Numbered from the stretch's first letter, positions 1-5,633 are shown. The stretch is 5,869 nucleotides of DNA from Deltaproteobacteria bacterium (GCA_024277475.1 JAJRVC010000042.1:1-5869), one strand, 5' to 3'. The notes: generated from the sequence alone by a model not told the origin. Program-made: numbers and translations.

Positions 1-86
1 ATCATTACCCGCTTCCGAATTTAAACACCTCTGCCCTCCATCCTCTATCCTCTGAAACCTGACACCCGACACCTGAAACCTTCTTT
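1..86. other. Non-coding 3' flank with pyrimidine-rich tract
   Basis: This short stretch lies downstream of the dehydrogenase stop codon. The plus strand is dominated by C and T from about 25 to 86. It holds TCCATCCTC at 37-45 and CTGACACCCGACACCT at 59-74, both of which recur in the same order near 1439-1494. I see no hairpin followed by a T-run on the minus strand, so no intrinsic terminator is called. Confidence 0.6.
59..74. repeat. 16-base direct repeat, copy 1
   Basis: CTGACACCCGACACCT here is identical to 1479-1494 in the same orientation. This copy begins 13 bases past the stop codon of the dehydrogenase. The other lies about 60 bases past the stop of the IorA-like gene. Both therefore sit in the 3' flank of a minus-strand gene and would be purine-rich in the transcript. 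Whether this is a functional 3' element or a dispersed neutral repeat cannot be decided here. Confidence 0.8.
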
Positions 87-1034
87 TCAGCCACAAGTCC
101 GATCCAGCTTCAGGATTTCCACCAGCATCTTATCACGCCAGTTTTTGATTTTTTGAAGCGAGTTCCGGCGTACAATCGGCATCTCGTTGACACTGCTGAT
201 AAGGGCTTCACGCACTGAAGGAGAAATGGTGTTCCAGGTGGCCATCGATTCCCATCGCAAACGATAAGATTCTGAATAATGCTCCACAAAGTTCTCGATG
301 CCGTCCCCGGCCAGATAGGCACGCAGTAAAGGGCCGATAAAGGGGTCCCGCATTCCCATACCGGTGCAAAAAGCCCGGTCCACCTCATCCGCACTGGCAA
401 CACCGCTTGCCACCAGATCAACGGCCTCCCGCAGAATGGCGGCCTGGAGCCGGTTGACGATGTAACCGGACACCTCTTTTTTCAGCCGCACCGGGGTTTT
501 GCCGATTTTTTCCATCAAACGGCAGGTGATGTCGACTGTCTCCGAAGCAGTCCGGTCACCGCCGACAACCTCCACCAGGGGCAGCAGGTGAACCGGAAGA
601 AACGGGTGCACCAGGACACAACGCTGCGGTCGTGTAACGGCCGTCTGAATCTCACTCATCAACAAACCGGAACTGCTGCTGGCAAGAATCGTGTCGTCAG
701 GTGCCAGTGCATCCATTTGCTTGAATACCGTCTTTTTGGCCGTGTAATTATCCGGGACGGATTCCAGGATGTAATCAGCACCTTTTACGGCTTCGGCCAG
801 ACTCAGAGTGGTTCGGATGAGTTTGTAAGCCCCGGCAGCCGATTCAGGGTGAAGCCGGCCGTTGTCTTCCAGCAGTCTCAGATTTAAATTTACCTGTTCG
901 GTTGCGCCTTTCAGTTTGTCGTCACTCAGATCCTGCAGGGTGACGGCATAGCCTGCAGCGGCAAACAGCGTTGCCCACCCCTGTCCGATGAGTCCGGAGC
1001 CGACACAGGCCACGTTTTTAATTTCTTCATTCAT
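87..1034 (-). CDS. Lambda-crystallin / L-gulonate 3-dehydrogenase-like NAD-dependent dehydrogenase (3-hydroxyacyl-CoA dehydrogenase superfamily)
   Basis: The 315-residue product has the two-domain layout of the 3-hydroxyacyl-CoA dehydrogenase superfamily and the usual length of its lambda-crystallin/L-gulonate 3-dehydrogenase branch. An N-terminal Rossmann fold carries GSGLIG (residues 12-17), and D35 at the end of the second strand suggests NAD rather than NADP. SSSSG (119-123) and H143 with E155 match the catalytic Ser and His-Glu positions. N194 in GYIVNRLQAA fits the conserved Asn opening the helical C-terminal domain. GMGMRDPFIGP (225-235) resembles the lambda-crystallin branch. Oddly, the His-proximal motif reads HPFLPVHLLPLVE where family members usually have HPxNPP, so the Asn is Leu146. 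The ATG is supported by AGGGAG at 1042-1047, seven bases upstream. The gene is 521 bases from its upstream neighbour and may have its own promoter. Family membership is secure; the substrate (hydroxyacyl-CoA, L-gulonate or another 3-hydroxy acid) is not. Confidence 0.9.
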   Translation of the reverse strand: MNEEIKNVACVGSGLIGQGWATLFAAAGYAVTLQDLSDDKLKGATEQVNLNLRLLEDNGRLHPESAAGAYKLIRTTLSLAEAVKGADYILESVPDNYTAKKTVFKQMDALAPDDTILASSSSGLLMSEIQTAVTRPQRCVLVHPFLPVHLLPLVEVVGGDRTASETVDITCRLMEKIGKTPVRLKKEVSGYIVNRLQAAILREAVDLVASGVASADEVDRAFCTGMGMRDPFIGPLLRAYLAGDGIENFVEHYSESYRLRWESMATWNTISPSVREALISSVNEMPIVRRNSLQKIKNWRDKMLVEILKLDRTCG

Positions 1035-1050
1035 TGTATTACTCCCTATC

Positions 1051-1062
1051 CCGGCGAACCGG
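1051..1062 (-). promoter_or_regulatory. Small leader hairpin beside the dehydrogenase ribosome-binding site
   Basis: On the minus strand CCGG-TTCG-CCGG can form a four-base-pair stem with a UUCG loop, ending three bases before the AGGGAG ribosome-binding site at 1042-1047. The closing pair is G-C, not the especially stable C(UUCG)G. It could modulate translation, but a four-base stem can arise by chance. Confidence 0.25.
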
Positions 1063-1068
1063 CATCAA

Positions 1069-1089
1069 ATTGAAGATTGGCGATTGAAT
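1069..1089. repeat. Heptad repeat ATTGNNN x3
   Basis: Three consecutive 7-base units, ATTGAAG, ATTGGCG and ATTGAAT, share the invariant ATTG. The block lies about 35 bases upstream of the dehydrogenase start. It is one of several periodic micro-repeats in this spacer. No function is assigned. Confidence 0.6.
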
Positions 1090-1118
1090 ATTTACGGCAT
1101 AGACAGTCCACTTTCTGA

Positions 1119-1189
1119 CAGGATCAACAGGATGGACAGGATAGAGAAATACAAGTCCAAAATAAATCCTGGGAATCCTGTAAATCCGG
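1119..1189. repeat. Inverted array of CAGGAT units with 9-base period
   Basis: CAGGAT occurs at 1119, 1128 and 1137, exactly nine bases apart. After a 23-base loop the reverse complement ATCCTG occurs at 1166 and 1175, followed by ATCCGG at 1184, again nine bases apart. The arms can pair as three six-base blocks separated by three-base internal loops, with one mismatch in the outermost block. The geometry suits a bulged hairpin or a dispersed palindromic repeat. My recollection is that CAGGAT-type intergenic arrays are common in environmental bacterial genomes; I cannot check that here. Confidence 0.8.
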
Positions 1190-1223
1190 TCTAAATGAAT
1201 GAGGTTTCATATGAGCGTCGCCT

Positions 1224-1244
1224 CTGGCCAAAAAAAACGGCCAG
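1224..1244. repeat. Hairpin CTGGCC / GGCCAG with A-rich loop
   Basis: A perfect six-base stem (1224-1229 with 1239-1244) encloses a nine-base loop of eight A and one C. On the minus strand the loop is T-rich, but no T-run follows the stem, so it does not fit an intrinsic terminator on that strand. It could be a protein-binding dyad or part of a dispersed repeat. Confidence 0.5.
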
Positions 1245-1266
1245 TCTGATCGGAAAAGAAACTGAT

Positions 1267-1306
1267 GAACGTCGAACATCGAACGTCCAACATCGAACAT
1301 CGAATG
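1267..1306. repeat. Heptad repeat GAACRTC x5 plus partial unit
   Basis: Consecutive 7-base units run GAACGTC, GAACATC, GAACGTC, CAACATC and GAACATC, then a partial GAATG. On the minus strand this reads as alternating GATGTTC and GACGTTC, which explains the MFDV-like peptide in a minus-strand open frame here. That frame is a translation of the repeat, not a gene. Spacer-free units this short exclude a CRISPR. Confidence 0.8.
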
Positions 1307-1380
1307 AATGTATTCTGTCTGTTTTATAAAAGATTTAGCGAATCGTTTCCTTCCTTCGATATTCGTTATTCTCTTTTCGC

Positions 1381-1500
1381 ATCTTCCCAACTTCCCACCT
1401 TCAATTCCGTCCTCTGACCTCTAACCGCCCTCTTTTCTTCCATCCTCCCTCATCCCTCGTCCCCCTGATCTCCAATCTCTGACACCCGACACCTTTAGTC
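1381..1500. repeat. Pyrimidine-rich tract, G-rich in the IorA-like 3' flank transcript
   Basis: By hand count about 93 of these 120 plus-strand bases are C or T. On the minus strand, the likely transcript past the IorA-like stop, this is purine-rich. G-runs lie at 1465-1461, 1456-1454 and 1449-1447 on a 7-base step, followed by GG pairs at 1445-1444 and 1441-1440. There is no fourth GGG nearby, so only a two-layer or imperfect G-quadruplex is possible. TCCATCCTC at 1439-1447 and the 16-mer at 1479-1494 also occur at 37-74. Confidence 0.65.
1479..1494. repeat. 16-base direct repeat, copy 2
   Basis: CTGACACCCGACACCT is identical to 59-74, in the same orientation and 1420 bases away. The pair brackets the dehydrogenase gene and most of its upstream spacer. 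With TCCATCCTC, also shared and in the same order, it shows that the two pyrimidine-rich tracts are related in sequence and not just in composition. Confidence 0.8.
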
Positions 1501-1504
1501 TTTT

Positions 1505-1516
1505 ACAACATGTTGT
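1505..1516. repeat. Perfect 12-base palindrome ACAACATGTTGT
   Basis: A fully self-complementary site lies about 40 bases past the IorA-like stop codon. With no loop it suits a dimeric-protein operator better than an RNA hairpin. It lies downstream of one gene and nearly 500 bases upstream of the next, so a promoter role is doubtful. Confidence 0.4.
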
Positions 1517-1555
1517 CAGAAAAATCCCAATAAGGGCCTAAAGACAGATGAACGG

Positions 1556-3244
1556 TTACTCAGACACCCCCGTTGCCCGACACTGCCTGGTCTCGATATG
1601 CGGGCATCGTCCGCGCACCACCATGAAAGACGGCCCTTTTTGCCTGAAAACCTGCTGGAGTACAATTCTGATGGCCTTTTCATCAAAGGCATTTAGCGTG
1701 TAGACATTGTCGATCCCCATTGCTGCGGCCACTTTTTCAGGGTAAATCGACCGAACTTTTTCTCCCATGGCCGTGATACCGGCCCCGGTGCGTTCCTGAA
1801 AACCGGTCAGGGCAACGGTTTCGTTGTCCATGATGACCACAATGATATCGGCCTGGTGATGAGCGGCATTGACCAGGCCATTCAGGGCGGTGTGAAAAAA
1901 AACGGAATCCCCCGTTACCGCCATGATTTTGTCTTCAACACCACTGTGCCACAGGCCGCAGGCAATGCCGATGCTCGATCCCATGGAGTATTTGACATCC
2001 AGCATCTCGAAGGGTGGATTGCTGAGCCTGACCAGACAGCCGGTCTCACCGACCACGATGGGTTTGGGTATTATTTTTTCAGCGATCATCTGCTGCAGGG
2101 TTTTAAAAAACGGTGTGTAAGAGCAGCCGTCACCAAAGGGCTGAAGACTCGGATAAATCCGGCTGGGCGCAGGGCATGGCGTCAATGACTGTCCGAGTTG
2201 TTCGGTCAGCAGGCGGGCGAGCTTTTCCAGATGGAGGTCTCCTTCCCAGGGGACATGACCGGTGGTCTTGCCGAAAATTTCAACCTTCAGCCCCTGCAAC
2301 TGGGCCAGCGCCCTGACCTGGTTCTCGATAAACGGCTCTACTTCCTCAAGGACATAGGCCCGATCAAGACCGGCGAGAAAAGCGGTAATCTGCCCCCTGG
2401 GAAGCGGAAAAGCAGTGCCCAGTTCAAAAACACAAACATCGGCAAGCGGGGCATATTGCTGCAACCGGGTTGCCGTGTGCCCGGCGGCGATGATACCTGT
2501 ACGTCCGCCGCCATGCATGTTATTGAAAGACTGATAAGGGGGGTGGTCGAAAGATTTACAGATTCGATTCAATTTTTCATGCAGCGCTGCATGATCATCA
2601 ACCACCAGGGCCGGCAGGGCCTGCCAACGCATCTGCCGGCTAAACTCAGCGCGAGTCGCCCGGGCTGGAGGCTCTGTGACAACGGGTGCAATGTCGACCG
2701 TATAATCAGCCACAAATCTCACCATGACCGGGAGACGATAGGTTTCGGATAACCGAAAGGCCTGGCGTGTCATGCGGTAGCCCTGGTCGGGGGTGGCCGG
2801 CTCCAGGATGGGAATCTCGGCAAAAGCGCCTAAAAGGCGGCTGTCCTGCTCGTTCTGAGAACCATAGGATCCCGGGTCGTCACCCGCCAGAATCACCATA
2901 CCCCCGCCGCAGCCGGTAAGATTGATGGTCATCAACGGGTCCAGGATATGATTGATGCCGACATGCTTGGCGGCTATCACCGATCGCCGACCTGCCAGCG
3001 AACAGCCCAGCGCGACCTCGAAGGCCACTTTTTCACAATTGGACCATTCCACATAAAGATCGCAGGACGCAGAAAAATCAATTAATTTTTCAACAATCCC
3101 GGTTACCGGTCCTCCGGGATAGGAAGCCGCCACCGCAACTCCGGCATCGACCACCGCCCGGGCAATACTCTCACTGCCGGAAAGGGTTTTTTTCCGGATT
3201 TCATCCTCCCCACTCAACTTTTCCGCATCCGACTTGTCTGCCAT
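1556..3244 (-). CDS. IorA-like 2-oxoacid (indolepyruvate-type) oxidoreductase alpha subunit lacking the ferredoxin domain
   Basis: The 562-residue product resembles the alpha subunit of indolepyruvate:ferredoxin oxidoreductase, a ThDP enzyme that oxidatively decarboxylates aryl 2-oxo acids to acyl-CoA. The N-terminal pyrimidine-binding domain (about 20-190) has YPGGP (42-46), VEWSNCEK (65-72), where E71 fits the conserved Glu, and the hallmark SQNEQDSR (129-136). A middle domain spans about 245-345. The ThDP-diphosphate domain (about 370-545) has GDSVFFH (445-451) and DNETVALTG (473-481), matching the family's GDS...DN metal-binding motif. The usual CAGCPHR-like segment is replaced by GDGCSYTPFF (371-380). 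The protein stops near residue 545-562, where family members normally continue into a two-[4Fe-4S] ferredoxin domain; no Cys-x2-Cys-x2-Cys cluster is present and none appears in the following spacer. The ATG has AGGAG at 3250-3254, five bases upstream. It follows the DUF1932 gene by 29 bases. An IorB-like partner is not in the window. It may act with separate subunits or as a non-oxidative decarboxylase; the substrate is unknown. Confidence 0.88.
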   Translation of the reverse strand: MADKSDAEKLSGEDEIRKKTLSGSESIARAVVDAGVAVAASYPGGPVTGIVEKLIDFSASCDLYVEWSNCEKVAFEVALGCSLAGRRSVIAAKHVGINHILDPLMTINLTGCGGGMVILAGDDPGSYGSQNEQDSRLLGAFAEIPILEPATPDQGYRMTRQAFRLSETYRLPVMVRFVADYTVDIAPVVTEPPARATRAEFSRQMRWQALPALVVDDHAALHEKLNRICKSFDHPPYQSFNNMHGGGRTGIIAAGHTATRLQQYAPLADVCVFELGTAFPLPRGQITAFLAGLDRAYVLEEVEPFIENQVRALAQLQGLKVEIFGKTTGHVPWEGDLHLEKLARLLTEQLGQSLTPCPAPSRIYPSLQPFGDGCSYTPFFKTLQQMIAEKIIPKPIVVGETGCLVRLSNPPFEMLDVKYSMGSSIGIACGLWHSGVEDKIMAVTGDSVFFHTALNGLVNAAHHQADIIVVIMDNETVALTGFQERTGAGITAMGEKVRSIYPEKVAAAMGIDNVYTLNAFDEKAIRIVLQQVFRQKGPSFMVVRGRCPHIETRQCRATGVSE

Positions 3245-3273
3245 ATTTTCTCCTGAAGCAATCCCTGCTTATT

Positions 3274-4152
3274 TTATTTCCTTCCTTCGCCATCTTGTTT
3301 ACTAACGTTGCAACTATGGGTCAACTTCTCCAGCACCTCTTCAAGGGCCGGTGTCGCCGGGGCGTCTTTGAATCCCGCAATTCTTCGATAAATGATCTCT
3401 GCGGCAGCATGAACCTCGCCCGGCAGGCCTGCCGCGCGAAAGGTTGCCGCAATTTCCTCCATCTCTCCTGCAAATCGCCAGGCTTTGGCCGTGACATTCC
3501 GTACCCTCTCTCCCGCCTGTACGCCAAAATCAGCCCAGTCTCTCGACCACTGGGTTTCTAACTCACCCCGCACTCCCGATACCTCAGCAGTCGCTAAAAT
3601 CGCACACAACAGCGCGGTGGTACCCTTCGTATAGGCGGCATAGCACATTTTTAAGGCCGAGGCCTTGCCGGCTTCATCCCCGACGACACTTATCTCCAAA
3701 GGCCCTCCCGAGAAAAAAGCCGCTGCTTCCTCTGCCTTCTCACCGGAAAGATACAGCCATGTCTTACCACGCTCCCACACCGGCAACCCGATAATGCCGC
3801 CGTCGACAAAGTCCACCCCGGCCCTGCCCATAAGATGCCCGATACGAATCGTTCGTTGCGGTGAAATTGCGTTCAGGTCCAGATAAACCCCCTGAAACGA
3901 GTTTGCCAGTACCTGTTGGGCCACTTCTTCCGCAGCGTGAGGCGGGCAAATGCTGATGATCACCGTGCATGTTTCACACAGGGCTGCCAATGAGCCGGCA
4001 TCGGAAAGATTGAGTTTTTTCGCTCGTTCCCTGCTTTGCGGGCTGCGTCCCCCGGACGTCCAGTAGACCTCATAGCCGCTGTTCCGAACGGTTGCGGCAA
4101 CACAGATCCCCATCATGCCGGGGTGTATAACCCCTATTTTTGGTTTCGTCAC
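3274..4152 (-). CDS. NAD(P)-dependent 6-phosphogluconate-dehydrogenase-like oxidoreductase with DUF1932 C-terminus
   Basis: The 292-residue product has an N-terminal Rossmann domain (about 5-155) and an all-helical C-terminal domain of the DUF1932 type (about 190-260), a subgroup of the 6-phosphogluconate/beta-hydroxyacid dehydrogenase superfamily. The dinucleotide loop is HPGMMG (10-15), with His at the first glycine position, as I recall for DUF1932 proteins. DLNAISP (92-98) and DGGIIG (117-122) match the substrate-binding strand, and GKASALKMCYAAYTKG (162-177) contains the likely catalytic Lys168. WRFAGEMEEIAATFRAAGLP (225-244) is the strongest DUF1932 signature. Translation starts at GTG, supported by GGAGGA at 4161-4166, eight bases upstream. 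The gene is 29 bases before the IorA-like gene, so the two form an operon. The dehydrogenase may supply or consume the same hydroxy/oxo-acid pool; its substrate is unknown. Confidence 0.9.
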   Translation of the reverse strand: MTKPKIGVIHPGMMGICVAATVRNSGYEVYWTSGGRSPQSRERAKKLNLSDAGSLAALCETCTVIISICPPHAAEEVAQQVLANSFQGVYLDLNAISPQRTIRIGHLMGRAGVDFVDGGIIGLPVWERGKTWLYLSGEKAEEAAAFFSGGPLEISVVGDEAGKASALKMCYAAYTKGTTALLCAILATAEVSGVRGELETQWSRDWADFGVQAGERVRNVTAKAWRFAGEMEEIAATFRAAGLPGEVHAAAEIIYRRIAGFKDAPATPALEEVLEKLTHSCNVSKQDGEGRK

Positions 4153-4160
4153 CCTATAAT

Positions 4161-4166
4161 TCCTCC
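4161..4166 (-). promoter_or_regulatory. Ribosome-binding site supporting a GTG start
   Basis: GGAGGA on the minus strand ends eight bases before the GTG at 4152-4150. It is the best Shine-Dalgarno match in the window, and places the start six codons before the beginning of the Rossmann beta-strand, so the non-ATG start is well supported. Confidence 0.75.
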
Positions 4167-4187
4167 ATTTTAATTTTTTATGGCCCG

Positions 4188-4199
4188 TTTTCCGGAAAA
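4188..4199. promoter_or_regulatory. Perfect 12-base palindrome TTTTCCGGAAAA, possible operator
   Basis: This self-complementary site lies 35-46 bases upstream of the GTG start of the DUF1932/IorA-like operon. Its half TTTTCCGGA also occurs at 5699-5707, just upstream of the proposed -35 position for cinA. Placement and symmetry suit a transcription-factor site. No regulator gene is present, and AT-flanked CCGG palindromes can occur by chance. Confidence 0.35.
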
Positions 4200-4210
4200 A
4201 CTCAGATCCT
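4192..4210. repeat. 19-base degenerate repeat, copy A
   Basis: This stretch matches 5773-5791 at 16 of 19 bases in the same orientation. Both begin CCGGA and end TCAGATCCT or CTCAGATCCT. Copy A lies upstream of the DUF1932 gene and copy B upstream of cinA. It may be a shared regulatory element or a remnant of the same dispersed repeat. Confidence 0.45.
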
Positions 4211-4236
4211 CTTTGTAGATTCCCTTATGATTTGAT

Positions 4237-4299
4237 TCACCAGTTGGCTGAAAAACGGTAGTCACGGATGCCACTGAAATAAGCATCTAATTTGGCCAT
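4237..4299 (-). other. Possible 20-residue small ORF or gene remnant in the cinA-DUF1932 spacer
   Basis: An ATG-initiated frame encodes a 20-residue peptide beginning MAKLDAYFSG and ending YRFSANW. AGGA lies three bases upstream, closer than usual for a ribosome-binding site. The peptide has a plausible amino-acid mix but matches no family I recognise. An overlapping 38-residue frame in another phase is equally unsupported. It could be a leader peptide, a decayed gene end or chance. Confidence 0.12.
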
Positions 4300-4364
4300 T
4301 TGTCCTTGGCTATTTTCATGTGACGGGTTAACTAAAAAAATTCACTGTTCCGGATTCAGCTTCG

Positions 4365-5600
4365 CTACTCTTTCCAATCCGCCGGGGATGTGAGCTGCCC
4401 CAGCACTGCCCGTCTTATCCAATCCAGGCCCTGGATCGTAAGCCAGCGGCGCGCATAGTCTGAATCTTGATAATTGCGGCCCGCTTTGGTCAGCCGCATA
4501 TCATGCGGCCCGCAAAGCGCAATGAAAGTCAAATTATCGTTGCAGGGGCCGAGCAGCGCAAAACCGACGCCCCCGGCGGGGGCGACGTACTGCGCCAGAC
4601 CCATAGCAAGCTTGCTGTATTCCCCGTCGCGCGCACCACCTCGTGGAGCCAGGCCGGCCTTTTGCAGAGCTGCCGACACACCGATTGTGTGCAGATTGGC
4701 CGTGATTAAATCGCCGAATCCGGCACCGATAAGGTCCCGGGCCGGAAGACCGCCGGTAAGGGTATCGATCATGCCTAACTTTAAATTCTTCTCTGATAGC
4801 AGCCGTCCAACCACTTCAGGCACGGTTTCCTTTTCCACGCCGTAAATGGCCACCCCAAGCCGCTGCCGAACTTCGGCTTCAAGGGGTGCGATGAGGGTCT
4901 CGGCTTCCGGCCCGGTGCCGGCCTTGGCCGTGATTCGGACATCGGTTTGTCCCGCATGGGCGGCCAACCCGATGGTCGGATTTTTCGTAGTCATCAAATC
5001 ACCGATGATCCGATCAACGTTGCTTTCGCCTACGGCAGAGGTCCTCAAGATCCGAATTTTGGTGACCTGTGCTCCTCCCATCTTCTCGACAAGCAGCGGA
5101 ATCACTTTTTTACTCAGCATATATTCAAGCTCACGCGGAACGCCGGGCAGAGAAATGACTACGCCGCGTCCCCGGATATCTTCACAAAGAAAGCAGGGTG
5201 CCGTCCCAACAGGGTTGGACAACGGCAAAGCGCCTTCCGGAATATAAGCTTGGCGATTATTGTTATCAGCCATTTTACGTCCGAACCTTCGAAAACGGGC
5301 TGCGATTTGCGCTGCCAGATCAAGGCTATAAATAAGTTTCCGGCCGGTTGCATTTGCGACGGCCTGGCGTGTCACGTCATCGACGGTCGGTCCGATTCCT
5401 CCTGAGGTTATGATCACATCCGAGCGATCCAATGCCAAATCGAGTACTTGCGTGATTCGGGCCTGATTATCGCCGACAGTCGTTTTGTAATAAAGGTCAA
5501 GTCCGATTTCGCGTAATGCCTTGGCCAATCTGTTGGCGTTGGTATCAACAAGTTCCCCCAGCAAAAGTTCCGTGCCGATCATCACAATTTCTGCATGCAT
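4365..5600 (-). CDS. cinA: CinA-family protein with intact COG1058 domain and degenerate PncC-like domain
   Basis: The 411-residue product matches the length of two-domain CinA proteins. The N-terminal MoaB/MogA-like domain (about 1-170), linked in this family to ADP-ribose/dinucleotide pyrophosphatase activity, keeps GTELLLGELVDTNA (9-22), TSGGIGPTVDDVT (65-77) and LPGVPRELEYML (151-162). A linker domain follows (about 180-260). The C-terminus (about 262-402) aligns with nicotinamide-nucleotide amidohydrolase (PncC), but AESCTGG reads IDTLTGG (278-284), replacing the catalytic Ser by Thr280. The usual SYSN and following Lys region is ITANLHTIGV, and GIAGPTGG is ALLGPCNDN (348-356). NMN deamidation is therefore probably lost. 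An in-frame TTG at 5648 would add 16 residues, but MHAEIVMIG is the family start and AGGGAG at 5608-5613 sits seven bases before ATG 5600. Members have been tied to pyridine-nucleotide salvage and competence. It is 212 bases from the DUF1932 gene and need not share its transcript. Confidence 0.9.
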   Translation of the reverse strand: MHAEIVMIGTELLLGELVDTNANRLAKALREIGLDLYYKTTVGDNQARITQVLDLALDRSDVIITSGGIGPTVDDVTRQAVANATGRKLIYSLDLAAQIAARFRRFGRKMADNNNRQAYIPEGALPLSNPVGTAPCFLCEDIRGRGVVISLPGVPRELEYMLSKKVIPLLVEKMGGAQVTKIRILRTSAVGESNVDRIIGDLMTTKNPTIGLAAHAGQTDVRITAKAGTGPEAETLIAPLEAEVRQRLGVAIYGVEKETVPEVVGRLLSEKNLKLGMIDTLTGGLPARDLIGAGFGDLITANLHTIGVSAALQKAGLAPRGGARDGEYSKLAMGLAQYVAPAGGVGFALLGPCNDNLTFIALCGPHDMRLTKAGRNYQDSDYARRWLTIQGLDWIRRAVLGQLTSPADWKE

Positions 5601-5607
5601 TAGTTGT

Positions 5608-5613
5608 CTCCCT
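5608..5613 (-). promoter_or_regulatory. Ribosome-binding site that fixes the cinA start
   Basis: AGGGAG on the minus strand lies seven bases before ATG 5600. The same hexamer at the same spacing precedes the dehydrogenase at 1034. It argues against the longer TTG start at 5648, whose extra residues come from the inverted repeat at 5634-5649. Confidence 0.75.
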
Positions 5614-5633
5614 ATTTGATCCCCATAGTTGCA

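Larger units (their letters stand above)
1035..1555. other. 521-base spacer of stacked micro-repeats, no credible gene
   Basis: No convincing gene lies here. The short open frames crossing it simply translate its repeats. From low to high coordinate it holds a small GC hairpin next to the dehydrogenase RBS (1051-1062), ATTGNNN heptads (1069-1089), an inverted array of CAGGAT/ATCCTG at 9-base period (1119-1189), a GGCC hairpin with an A-rich loop (1224-1244), GAACRTC heptads (1267-1306), a pyrimidine-rich tract (about 1381-1500) and a 12-base palindrome (1505-1516). It must include the 3' end of the IorA-like transcript and probably the promoter for the dehydrogenase, but I cannot place either precisely. 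Confidence 0.75.

Noticed and set aside
988..1194. Plus-strand 68-codon open frame ending in NPGNPVNPV
   Set aside because: It starts inside the dehydrogenase gene on the opposite strand and ends as a translation of the ATCCTG repeat.
1267..1306. CRISPR-like array
   Set aside because: Units are seven bases with no spacers and no cas genes nearby.
1124..1390. Minus-strand 88-codon open frame containing MFDV-type repeats
   Set aside because: Its repetitive peptide is a direct translation of the GAACRTC heptads and the CAGGAT array; no ribosome-binding site or domain supports it.
1400..1555. Frameshifted ferredoxin domain downstream of the IorA-like stop
   Set aside because: No CxxCxxC-type Cys cluster is seen when the reverse strand is read; the region is low-complexity purine-rich sequence.
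2198..2752. Plus-strand 184-codon open frame
   Set aside because: It is antisense to the well-supported IorA-like gene and has no recognisable domain.
4334..4364. Intrinsic terminator after cinA
   Set aside because: Seven T follow on the minus strand, but the preceding bases form no convincing GC-rich stem.
4947..5405. Plus-strand 152-codon open frame
   Set aside because: It is antisense to conserved CinA motifs and has no recognisable domain.
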